Source of the DNA: Alphaproteobacteria bacterium
GTDB lineage: Bacteria; Pseudomonadota; Alphaproteobacteria; CAAGCB01; CAG-977
NCBI GenBank assembly: GCA_024413465.1
Contig: JAKSVU010000001.1
Span: 223,820-287,819, forward strand
DNA length: 64,000 bases
Direction of reading: 5' to 3'
In this document: positions 35,506-42,913 of the stretch, in pieces
How positions within the stretch are numbered: position 1 is the stretch's first letter
Layout of the letters: every line of letters begins with the position of its first letter
The notes under the pieces: model-generated
What the model was told of the DNA's origin: nothing
Seen by the model: the letters and a program-made list of their open reading frames with translations, nothing else
Database searches by the model: none
Program-made: the position numbers and the translations under genes

Positions 35506-38100
35506 ATGAAAACAACTATAAAAACGGTCGAAGACCTGGAGCAACTTATTGTTTTAGCTCATAAAGCTCAAGAAACTTTTTCTAATTTTTCTCAAGAACA
35601 AATCGACAAAGTTTTTCGCGCCGTAGCTATGGCAGCAAATAAGGAGCGTATTCCTCTGGCGAAAATGGCTGTAGAAGAAACAGGCATGGGGGTTATTGAG
35701 GATAAAGTTATTAAAAATCAATTCGCAAGTGAGTATATTTATAACAAATACAGAAATTTAAAAACATGTGGCGTTTTAGAAAATGATGAGACAAATGGTG
35801 TAAAAAAAATTGCAGAACCTATTGGAGTCATTGCTGGAATTATTCCAACAACAAATCCAACTTCAACAGCTATTTTCAAATCGTTAATATCATTAAAGAC
35901 AAGAAATGCTATTATTTTTTCACCACATCCTCGTGCAAAAAAATCAACTATTGCTGCTGCTAGATTATGTTTAGAAGCTGCTATTTCTGCAGGAGCTCCT
36001 GAAGGTATCATCGGATGGATTGATGAACCAACGATTGAATTATCAAACTATCTTATGAAACATCCTAAGATTGATTTAATTCTCGCTACAGGCGGACCAA
36101 GTATGGTTACTGCGGCTTATTCTTCTGGAAAACCAGCCCTCGGTGTTGGTCCTGGAAATGTTCCTGCTGTTATTGATGAAACAGCTGATATCAAGATGGC
36201 AGTATCATCAATATTACTTAGCAAAACTTTTGATAATGGTATGATTTGCGCATCCGAACAGTCTGTAATTGTTGTAGATGATGTGTATAAAAACGTTAAA
36301 AATGAATTCATTTACAGAGGAGCATATGTCCTTGATGATAAAGAACTTGATGCTGTCAGAAAAATAATCTTAACTGAAAATGGCACTGTGAATCCTTCTA
36401 TTGTTGGACAACCCGCCTATAAAATAGCAAATTTAGCTGGGTTAAAAATTTCAAATAATACAAAAATTCTGATTGGAGAGGTATCTGATTACTCGATAAA
36501 TGAACCTTTTGCTCATGAAAAATTATCGCCAATATTAGCAATGTATCAAGCAAAAAATTTTGATGATGCTACTCGGATTGCATATACATTGGTCAATCAT
36601 GGGGGAGCAGGACATACATCCGTTCTACATACAGATGCCTCAAAACAGGATCGAATAACAGCTTTTGGTAAAAAATTAAACACAGGTCGCATCATCATAA
36701 ATAGTCCATCTACGCATGGTGGAATCGGAGATTTATTTAATTTTAGACTTGAGCCAACTTTAACAATTGGATGTGGTTCTTGGGGAAAAAATGCAACAAG
36801 CGAAAATATCGGACCTAAACATCTTTTGAATATTAAAACGGTAGCAGAAAGGAGAGAAAATATGCTTTGGTTTAAGGTTCCTCCCAAAATTTATTTTAAA
36901 CGAGGTGCTATCGATTTAGCATTAAGAGAATTAAGCGAAAAGAAGCGTGCTTTTATTGTCACTGACAGATTTTTATTCAATTCAGGAATGGTTTCAAAAA
37001 TTACAAAAGTCCTCGATGACATCGGAACAGACTATCAAATTTTCTTTGATGTAAAACCAGATCCTGATTTATCAACAATAAATCAAGCCTTTAACATGGT
37101 AAAAGCATATCAACCTGATGTATTTATTGCTATGGGAGGGGGCTCACCTATGGATGCCGCAAAAGTTTTATGGCTGATGTATGAGCAACCTGAAATTCCT
37201 TTTGAAGACGTTGCTATGCGTTTTATGGATATCAGAAAAAGGATATGTAATTTGCAACCTCTTGGGAAAAAAGCTGATATGGTTTCTATTCCAACAACAT
37301 CTGGAACAGGTTCAGAAGTTACTCCGTTTGCAGTCATAACTGATGACAAGACACATATTAAGTATCCTTTAGCTGATTATGCTTTAACACCTACAATGGC
37401 TATTGTTGATCCTGACTTAGTAGATACAATGCCATCAGGATTGTGTGCTGCAGGTGGTATTGATGCTTTAGTCCATGCCATTGAAGCGTATGTATCAATT
37501 ATGGCCACAAATTTTACAAATTCAGTATCACTTGAAGCTGCAAAAGAAATTTTTAAGTATCTTCCAAGATCTTTTCATTCTGGGAAAGATGATCCTATTG
37601 CTCGAGAAAAAGTTCATTACGCTGCCACTTTAGCAGGAATGGCTTTTGCAAATGCTTTTCTTGGTTTGTGCCACTCAATGGCTCATAAATTAGGAGCAGC
37701 ATTTAATATTCCACATGGAATTGCAAATGCTTTATTGATTTGTCAAGTTATTAAATATAATTCATCAGATGCCCCTGTAAAACAGGCCGCTTTCTCCCAA
37801 TACAAATATCCAAATGCTAAGGAAAAATATGGACAAATTGCCAATGAATTAAAACTTGGTGGAACTACAGATGATGAAAAAGTTGACTTATTGATTCAAG
37901 CTATACAAGGATTGAAAAAAGAAATAAATATTCCTTTATCCATAAAAGATTATGGTATCGATGAAGATTTATTCAATAATCAATTAGATAAATTAGTTGA
38001 ATTAGCATTTGATGATCAATGCACTGGAGCAAATCCTCGGTATCCTCTTTTATCTGAAATAAAAGAATTATATCAAAAAGCATATATCGGAGAAATTTAA
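35506..38100 (+). CDS. adhE: Bifunctional acetaldehyde-CoA/alcohol dehydrogenase
   Basis: This roughly 864-aa enzyme reduces acetyl-CoA to acetaldehyde and then ethanol using two NADH. The N-terminal aldehyde dehydrogenase half has the catalytic Cys in NGMICASEQS and the TNPTSTAIFKS region. The C-terminal iron-dependent alcohol dehydrogenase half has PDVFIAMGGGSPMDAAK, SIPTTSGTGSEVTPF and the metal site LCHSMAHKLGAAFNIPHGIAN. ATG 35506 is used; an in-frame TTG six codons earlier is less likely. Full-length AdhE is a marker of anaerobic ethanol fermentation in this lineage. Such proteins usually assemble into long spirosome filaments. Confidence 0.97.
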   Translation: MKTTIKTVEDLEQLIVLAHKAQETFSNFSQEQIDKVFRAVAMAANKERIPLAKMAVEETGMGVIEDKVIKNQFASEYIYNKYRNLKTCGVLENDETNGVKKIAEPIGVIAGIIPTTNPTSTAIFKSLISLKTRNAIIFSPHPRAKKSTIAAARLCLEAAISAGAPEGIIGWIDEPTIELSNYLMKHPKIDLILATGGPSMVTAAYSSGKPALGVGPGNVPAVIDETADIKMAVSSILLSKTFDNGMICASEQSVIVVDDVYKNVKNEFIYRGAYVLDDKELDAVRKIILTENGTVNPSIVGQPAYKIANLAGLKISNNTKILIGEVSDYSINEPFAHEKLSPILAMYQAKNFDDATRIAYTLVNHGGAGHTSVLHTDASKQDRITAFGKKLNTGRIIINSPSTHGGIGDLFNFRLEPTLTIGCGSWGKNATSENIGPKHLLNIKTVAERRENMLWFKVPPKIYFKRGAIDLALRELSEKKRAFIVTDRFLFNSGMVSKITKVLDDIGTDYQIFFDVKPDPDLSTINQAFNMVKAYQPDVFIAMGGGSPMDAAKVLWLMYEQPEIPFEDVAMRFMDIRKRICNLQPLGKKADMVSIPTTSGTGSEVTPFAVITDDKTHIKYPLADYALTPTMAIVDPDLVDTMPSGLCAAGGIDALVHAIEAYVSIMATNFTNSVSLEAAKEIFKYLPRSFHSGKDDPIAREKVHYAATLAGMAFANAFLGLCHSMAHKLGAAFNIPHGIANALLICQVIKYNSSDAPVKQAAFSQYKYPNAKEKYGQIANELKLGGTTDDEKVDLLIQAIQGLKKEINIPLSIKDYGIDEDLFNNQLDKLVELAFDDQCTGANPRYPLLSEIKELYQKAYIGEI

Positions 38101-38105
38101 TCAAC

Positions 38106-38134
38106 TTGACAAAAATATTTTTTTTTGTTTTAGT
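38106..38134 (+). promoter_or_regulatory. Promoter of rnpB
   Basis: TTGACA at 38106-38111, 17-nt spacer and TTTAGT at 38129-38134. The predicted start falls at about 38141, where the RNase P RNA P1 stem begins. The promoter starts 6 nt after the adhE stop. Confidence 0.65.
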
Positions 38135-38140
38135 TGCTTT

Positions 38141-38488
38141 AACCAGATAATCGGATAACTGCTGCATATTTTTATGTTGAGGAAAGTCCGGGCTTCACAG
38201 AAACACGATACCGGATAACATCCGGCTAAGGAAACTTAAGGGAAAGCGCAACAGAAAACAAACCGCTTCTGTATGTTATACAAGCAAGGTTGAAAAGGTG
38301 TGGCAAGAGCACACCACTTTTTCGGTAACGAAGAAGGTACGGCAAGCCCTATCGGAAGCAAGACCAAGAATGATAAATAAAGGAATGTTTCTGTTCCTGT
38401 CAGAAGGTGGGTCGCTATATTCGTTTGGTAACAAACGGTACAGATGAATAGTTATCAATACATAACCCGGCTTATAGATTATCTGGTT
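38141..38488 (+). ncRNA. rnpB: RNase P RNA, bacterial type A
   Basis: This is the catalytic RNA that matures tRNA 5' ends. The ends AACCAGATAAT and ATTATCTGGTT form the P1 stem. Universally conserved segments are present: GAGGAAAGTCCGGGCT near 38178, GGAAAGCGCAACAGAAA near 38240, GGCAAG, GGTAACAAACGG and AACCCGGCTTATA near 38464. The length of about 348 nt is slightly short. The 3' end overlaps the stop of the convergent uridine-kinase-like gene by 2 nt. Confidence 0.97.
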
Positions 38489-39233
38489 AATTTAGGATTT
38501 CATTAATTACGTTTAATAAATTTTCTTCAGAAACATCGCCATTTATAACGATATCTGCTTCATTTTTCAAAGGCTTTATATATTTTACATAATTTGAAAA
38601 TACATCTGCAAACAACAACTTCATTGATTCTGTTTGTTCAACACACCTAGATTTTTCACGAGCAAACCAACGATCTCTTTGAATTTTTTCATCAATATCA
38701 ATAAATATATTTAAATCAAATTTATCTTTCACATCTGGATGCAACATAAATAAACCTTCAGCTAAAATATAATCAGCCCTATTGACTAAAATGCTATCTT
38801 CAACAACTTTACAAGTTCCATTAATTTTATACTCTGGAATAAGAACAGAAGTTTCTGTTTTTAAACGTTCCAATACGTTCGCAAGTTTGTCTAAGTGGTA
38901 AGCTTCTGGAACATTTACAGAAAAACCTCCATTTATGATCATATTTTCAAAACTTCCATATTTTATAACTTGCTCAGATCTATCTTTGTAAAAATTATCA
39001 GAATTTATTACGCAAATTTCTTTCTGAGGATGATGAATTTTTAACATTTCCTCTAAACAGGCTGTAATAGTTGACTTTCCACTTGCACTTGCACCTGTAA
39101 TTCCAATAAAACAAGGACGCTTACCTATTACACATCGTATATATTCTATTTTTTCAAAGAAACTGTCATTTAAACGCAAAACTACACTTGGATATTTAAT
39201 AGCTATAGCCCTAAACTTTTCATGAAGCAACAT
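38487..39233 (-). CDS. Uridine kinase-like P-loop phosphotransferase
   Basis: The 248-aa protein belongs to the uridine kinase/phosphoribulokinase family. The P-loop GITGASASGKST is near residue 43, CVINSDNFYKDR follows with the conserved Asp, then YILAEGLFMLH (Walker B-like Glu) and RDWFAR-like RDRWFAREK lid residues. Such enzymes phosphorylate uridine, cytidine or a related small molecule. The N-terminal 40 residues are an extension beyond typical Udk. It is convergent with rnpB and divergent from the mra operon. Confidence 0.8.
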   Translation of the reverse strand: MLLHEKFRAIAIKYPSVVLRLNDSFFEKIEYIRCVIGKRPCFIGITGASASGKSTITACLEEMLKIHHPQKEICVINSDNFYKDRSEQVIKYGSFENMIINGGFSVNVPEAYHLDKLANVLERLKTETSVLIPEYKINGTCKVVEDSILVNRADYILAEGLFMLHPDVKDKFDLNIFIDIDEKIQRDRWFAREKSRCVEQTESMKLLFADVFSNYVKYIKPLKNEADIVINGDVSEENLLNVINEILN

Positions 39234-39340
39234 TTTAAATAACGACCTTAAAAATTAATATTTGGAAGTTTTTATCACATAATTTTTATGAAATCTATTT
39301 TTTTTACAATTAATTTTTTTATATTTTTACTAAACAAAAA

Positions 39341-39406
39341 TACCATATTCATCCAAATAATACCATAAAATACCATTGACTCCCATTAAATACCATGATA
39401 TACCAT
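39341..39406 (-). promoter_or_regulatory. 10-bp-periodic operator array, candidate MraZ boxes
   Basis: TACCAT occurs at 39341, 39361, 39371, 39391 and 39401, with TCCCAT at 39381 and a degenerate unit ATCCAA at 39351: seven units at exactly 10-bp spacing. On the other strand these read ATGGTA/ATGGGA. E. coli MraZ binds TGGGN direct repeats separated by 5 nt, the same 10-bp phase. The array overlaps the predicted mraZ promoter, so self-repression by MraZ is the likely function. Confidence 0.75.
39376..39404 (+). promoter_or_regulatory. Promoter of the dcw cluster
   Basis: TTGACT at 39376-39381, 17-nt spacer and TATACC at 39399-39404, buried in the repeat array and about 50 nt before mraZ. A GGCAAA-T-TTTGCC inverted repeat (39416-39428) follows in the leader. 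Confidence 0.55.
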
Positions 39407-39452
39407 AATTAAGAGGGCAAATTTTGCCTAGTACTGCAGAAAGGTATTTTTT

Positions 39453-39923
39453 ATGTCAAAAGCAGAAAGGCGATACACACTTTTTATGGATACCATCCTT
39501 AATAAAGTTGATGCAAAGGGAAGAGTTTCTATCCCTGCTGATTATCGTGCACTTCTTGAACAAAAAAATACTGAGTTAACAGCTTTTCCATCTTTTAAAC
39601 ATCCTTGCATTGAATGTTTTACATCTGAACTAATGGAAAAAATGGCAAATGATCTAGAAAAAAACTTTAATCCTTTTTCTGAAGAAGAGGATGATTTTTC
39701 TAATTCTATATTTGCTCAAGCAAAAGAATTTGCTTTTGATTCAACTGGAAGAATTATTCTAACAGAAAAACTTTTATCTCATGCTAAAATAACAGATAAA
39801 GCTCTTTTCGTAGGGAAAGGAAAAACTTTTCAGATTTGGAATCCTGATTTATATGAGATTGAAAATCAAAAAAGAATTACTCGTATACAACACTTAAATT
39901 TCAATATAAAACACGAGGAATAA
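39453..39923 (+). CDS. mraZ: Transcriptional regulator MraZ
   Basis: The 156-aa protein has two AbrB-like MraZ repeats. The first has NKVDAKGRVSIPADYRALL, and the second has EFAFDSTGRIILTEKLLSHA followed by KALFVGKGKTFQIW. In other bacteria MraZ forms a ring that binds repeats in front of its own operon and represses it. The start at 39453 has AAAGG 8 nt upstream; an ATG 12 codons in (MDTILNKVD) would match the shorter family start. It is the first gene of the dcw cluster and is preceded by the periodic array. Confidence 0.95.
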   Translation: MSKAERRYTLFMDTILNKVDAKGRVSIPADYRALLEQKNTELTAFPSFKHPCIECFTSELMEKMANDLEKNFNPFSEEEDDFSNSIFAQAKEFAFDSTGRIILTEKLLSHAKITDKALFVGKGKTFQIWNPDLYEIENQKRITRIQHLNFNIKHEE

Positions 39924-39927
39924 CACT

Positions 39928-40869
39928 ATGAGCAAACATATTCCCGTTTTATTAGATGAAGTTATAAAAAATTTAAAACCTATTGATGGTGGTGTTTACA
40001 TTGATGGAACATTTGGTGCTGGTGGGTATACTTCAGCAATTCTTAATACTGCGAATTGTACTGTCTATGCAATTGATCGAGATCCTGATGCCATAAATGA
40101 AGGACAAGAGCTTGTAGATAAATACAATGGTCGATTACATTTACTAGAAGGAACCTTTGGAAATATGGTTTCGTTAGTTAAATCCTTTGGTATTAATTAT
40201 GTTGATGGAGTTGTACTAGATATAGGTGTTTCATCAATGCAAATTGACAGAGCTGAGAGAGGTTTTTCTTTTCAAAAAGATGCTAAATTAGATATGAGAA
40301 TGAGTAAGAGCGGAGAATCAGCAACCGACATTCTCAATAAATATAACGAAAAAGAAATTGCTGATATTATATATAAATATGGAGAAGAACGTTTTTCTAG
40401 ACGAATTGCAAGAGAAATTATTGAGTATAGAAAAACAAAAAAAATAGAAACAACTTACGAACTAGCAAACTTAGTAAGGAAATGTATTCCTTGCAAACAT
40501 AATGATATTGACCCAGCTACTCGAACTTTTCAGGCTTTACGAATCTTCGTAAATGATGAGTTGGGGCAGCTACAATCTGGGCTCGAAGCAGCCGAAGTGC
40601 TGCTAAAACCAGGCGCAAGAATGGCAGTGGTTTCATTCCATTCATTAGAAGACAGAATCGTCAAAGCCTTTATAAGTGAACGAAGTGGAAAAGTATCAAA
40701 TCCTTCCAGATATTTTCCAATGCAGCAAAAATCCAATACTTCACTTATATCAATTACAAAAAAACCGATAACTCCTTCTGATTTGGAAACAAAAGCAAAT
40801 CCACGTGCAAGATCTTCACGTCTTCGTGTTGCCCAAAAAGCAGAAGGAGAAAAACCATGGAAAAAATAA
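39928..40869 (+). CDS. rsmH: 16S rRNA m4C1402 methyltransferase RsmH
   Basis: The 313-aa SAM-dependent enzyme methylates N4 of C1402 in 16S rRNA. Family motifs are HIPVLLDEVI at the start, YIDGTFGAGGYTSAIL (SAM-binding), VLDIGVSSMQIDRAERGFSF, ATRTFQALRIFVNDEL and the C-terminal NPRARSSRLRVA. An AGGA site precedes the ATG. It starts 4 nt after mraZ and its end overlaps ftsL by 13 nt. Confidence 0.97.
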   Translation: MSKHIPVLLDEVIKNLKPIDGGVYIDGTFGAGGYTSAILNTANCTVYAIDRDPDAINEGQELVDKYNGRLHLLEGTFGNMVSLVKSFGINYVDGVVLDIGVSSMQIDRAERGFSFQKDAKLDMRMSKSGESATDILNKYNEKEIADIIYKYGEERFSRRIAREIIEYRKTKKIETTYELANLVRKCIPCKHNDIDPATRTFQALRIFVNDELGQLQSGLEAAEVLLKPGARMAVVSFHSLEDRIVKAFISERSGKVSNPSRYFPMQQKSNTSLISITKKPITPSDLETKANPRARSSRLRVAQKAEGEKPWKK

Positions 40870-41165
40870 TTTTACCATTACTTTTTTTAACAACTTTATT
40901 TGGTTCATTCATTATTCAAGGAAAGGTAAATAATCTTGAAAAACAGATTCAGGATATTAATTTTCAAAAAAAAGAAAATTTAAAAGAAATTCATATATTA
41001 GAAGCAGAATGGGCATTTTTATCAAATCCTGATCGTATACAAAAATTAGCTAAAATACTTCAAATGAAACAAATTAAGGGAGAACAATTAATCTCTTTTT
41101 CATCTTTGCCTGATAGAGTTAACAAAGAGGACGTTGGGATAATTCCTGTTGCTTATGTTAAATAA
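40857..41165 (+). CDS. ftsL: Cell division protein FtsL
   Basis: This is a 102-aa bitopic protein: a very short cytoplasmic start, one membrane helix (IILPLLFLTTLFGSFII), then a periplasmic coiled coil (NNLEKQIQDINFQKKENLKE). It ends with FLSNPDRIQKLAKILQMKQI, a region shared by alphaproteobacterial FtsL-like proteins. In the divisome FtsL works with FtsB and FtsQ to activate FtsW-FtsI. The assignment rests on topology and on position between rsmH and ftsI. Confidence 0.9.
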   Translation: MEKIILPLLFLTTLFGSFIIQGKVNNLEKQIQDINFQKKENLKEIHILEAEWAFLSNPDRIQKLAKILQMKQIKGEQLISFSSLPDRVNKEDVGIIPVAYVK

Positions 41166-41179
41166 ACAAGGTGAAGTAT

Positions 41180-42895
41180 ATGAATACTTTGGGAAAAGAG
41201 AAAAATAGTGGATTGTATCAATCTGGTCAAGAGATCAATATACCAGAACCTGTTTTTTTTTGTACATCCCAAATCAGCATAGAAAATAGTAAAAAAAGAA
41301 TAGTATTTATGTCATTTTTTTTGCTACTTGCTTTCATTATGATTGCCATAAGAATGCTATTTTTAAAAATTGATATTATTTTTGAAAAGAAAATCGATAA
41401 TCCCATATATCAATCAACTTTTTTTCTAGCTCCCAAAATGAAGAGAAATAACATTTATGATAGAAATAATAATTTGCTCGCCACAAACATTGAGTCAGCA
41501 AATTTAATTGTCAATGCTCCCAAAATAAAAGACCCAAAAAAAATAGCTACTTTGCTTGTTGAAACATTTCCTGATCTTAACTATAAGGAAATCATTGAAA
41601 AAATAAAAAAAAATAAAGTTTTTACAGCTAAAAAAAGTTTAATTCCAAGAGAAATTTATGATGTAAATCATCTAGGAGATCCTAATCTTAGTATTGAAAA
41701 ATCAGAAATTCGTTTCTATCCAAAGGGTGATTTAGCTCCTCATATTTTAGGTCAATCAGATATAGATGGAAACGGAATATCTGGTGTTGAAAAATTTTTT
41801 AATAAAGAAATACAAAAAAATTCTATACAATTATCTTTAGATAGTAACATACAATTCCACATAAAGTACATTTTGGAAAAAAATTTAAAAAAATACAGTG
41901 CTAAAGGAGCTGTCGCCGTTTTAATGAAAGCAAAAACAGGTGAAGTTATATCTCTCGTTTCTCTCCCGGATTTTGATGGAAATAAAAGAGAATTTTCAAA
42001 CAAACAATTTAATCAAGCCACAAATGGAGTATATCAAATTGGATCTATTTTGAAATTGATTACAATTGCAACAGCCTTAGATACAAAAAAAATAAGAATT
42101 AGCGATAGCTTTGATACAAGGAAAACAATTCATCTTGCAAATTATAAAATTTCAGATGAAAAAGATCATCAAGGTATTTTACAAGTATCAGATATTTTAA
42201 AATATTCATCAAATGTTGGGACAATTCAAATTTTTGAACGTTTTGGTAAAGATATCCAATATGAATATTTTAAGAGATTTGGTCTTATATCTCCCTCAGA
42301 TATTGAACTTCCGGAAATTGGGAAACCAATACTTCCAAAAAAATCAAATGATATTTCATCTGCAAATATGAGTTATGGATATGGTATTTCAATCTCCCCC
42401 TTACAGATTGTAACAGCAGCAGCAGCTATTGTAAATGGAGGCATTTATAATCCCCCTACTTTACTAGCAAAGAAAAACAATGAAAATTCTGGTATAAGAA
42501 TACTCAATAAAAAGACATCTGATCAAATGCGAGCACTAATGAGATTAGTTGTACAGGAAGGAACCGGAAGAAGAGCTTCCGTTCAAAACTATGAAGTAGG
42601 TGGGAAAACGGGATCTGCTCAAATTTACGATTCTAAAAAGAAATCTTATCAAAAAAATAAGATTAATACATCTTTTCTATCTGCATTTCCAATGGATGAT
42701 CCTCAATACGTCCTATACGTACTCATGATAGAACCACAATCGATTGAAAAAGATAGTAATCTTATCAATGCTGCATGGAATGTTGTTCCAATAAGTAAAG
42801 AAATTATTGAAATAATCGCTCCACAACTAGGAATTCTTCCTCGCCCTTATGATGAAAAAAGTCGTGCCCCTTATGTAAAATCAGCACTAAATTAG
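41180..42895 (+). CDS. ftsI: Peptidoglycan transpeptidase FtsI (PBP3)
   Basis: The 571-aa class B penicillin-binding protein cross-links septal peptidoglycan. One N-terminal membrane helix (FMSFFLLLAFIMIAIRMLF) precedes the pedestal domain (ATNIESANLIVNAPKI; HILGQSDIDGNGISGVEKFF). The transpeptidase domain has SxxK as SILK in YQIGSILKLIT, SxN in YSSNVGT and KTG in GGKTGSAQI. ATG 41180 is preferred with AAGG about 8 nt upstream; a GTG at 41171 is in frame. It lies between ftsL and the murE-murF fusion. Confidence 0.96.
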   Translation: MNTLGKEKNSGLYQSGQEINIPEPVFFCTSQISIENSKKRIVFMSFFLLLAFIMIAIRMLFLKIDIIFEKKIDNPIYQSTFFLAPKMKRNNIYDRNNNLLATNIESANLIVNAPKIKDPKKIATLLVETFPDLNYKEIIEKIKKNKVFTAKKSLIPREIYDVNHLGDPNLSIEKSEIRFYPKGDLAPHILGQSDIDGNGISGVEKFFNKEIQKNSIQLSLDSNIQFHIKYILEKNLKKYSAKGAVAVLMKAKTGEVISLVSLPDFDGNKREFSNKQFNQATNGVYQIGSILKLITIATALDTKKIRISDSFDTRKTIHLANYKISDEKDHQGILQVSDILKYSSNVGTIQIFERFGKDIQYEYFKRFGLISPSDIELPEIGKPILPKKSNDISSANMSYGYGISISPLQIVTAAAAIVNGGIYNPPTLLAKKNNENSGIRILNKKTSDQMRALMRLVVQEGTGRRASVQNYEVGGKTGSAQIYDSKKKSYQKNKINTSFLSAFPMDDPQYVLYVLMIEPQSIEKDSNLINAAWNVVPISKEIIEIIAPQLGILPRPYDEKSRAPYVKSALN

Positions 42896-42913
42896 ATATA
42901 AAGGAATAAACAA

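Noticed and set aside
39341-39406. Possible CRISPR-like or satellite repeat
   Set aside because: Units are only 10 bp with 4-bp spacers and overlap a promoter. The phase fits an operator array, not CRISPR.
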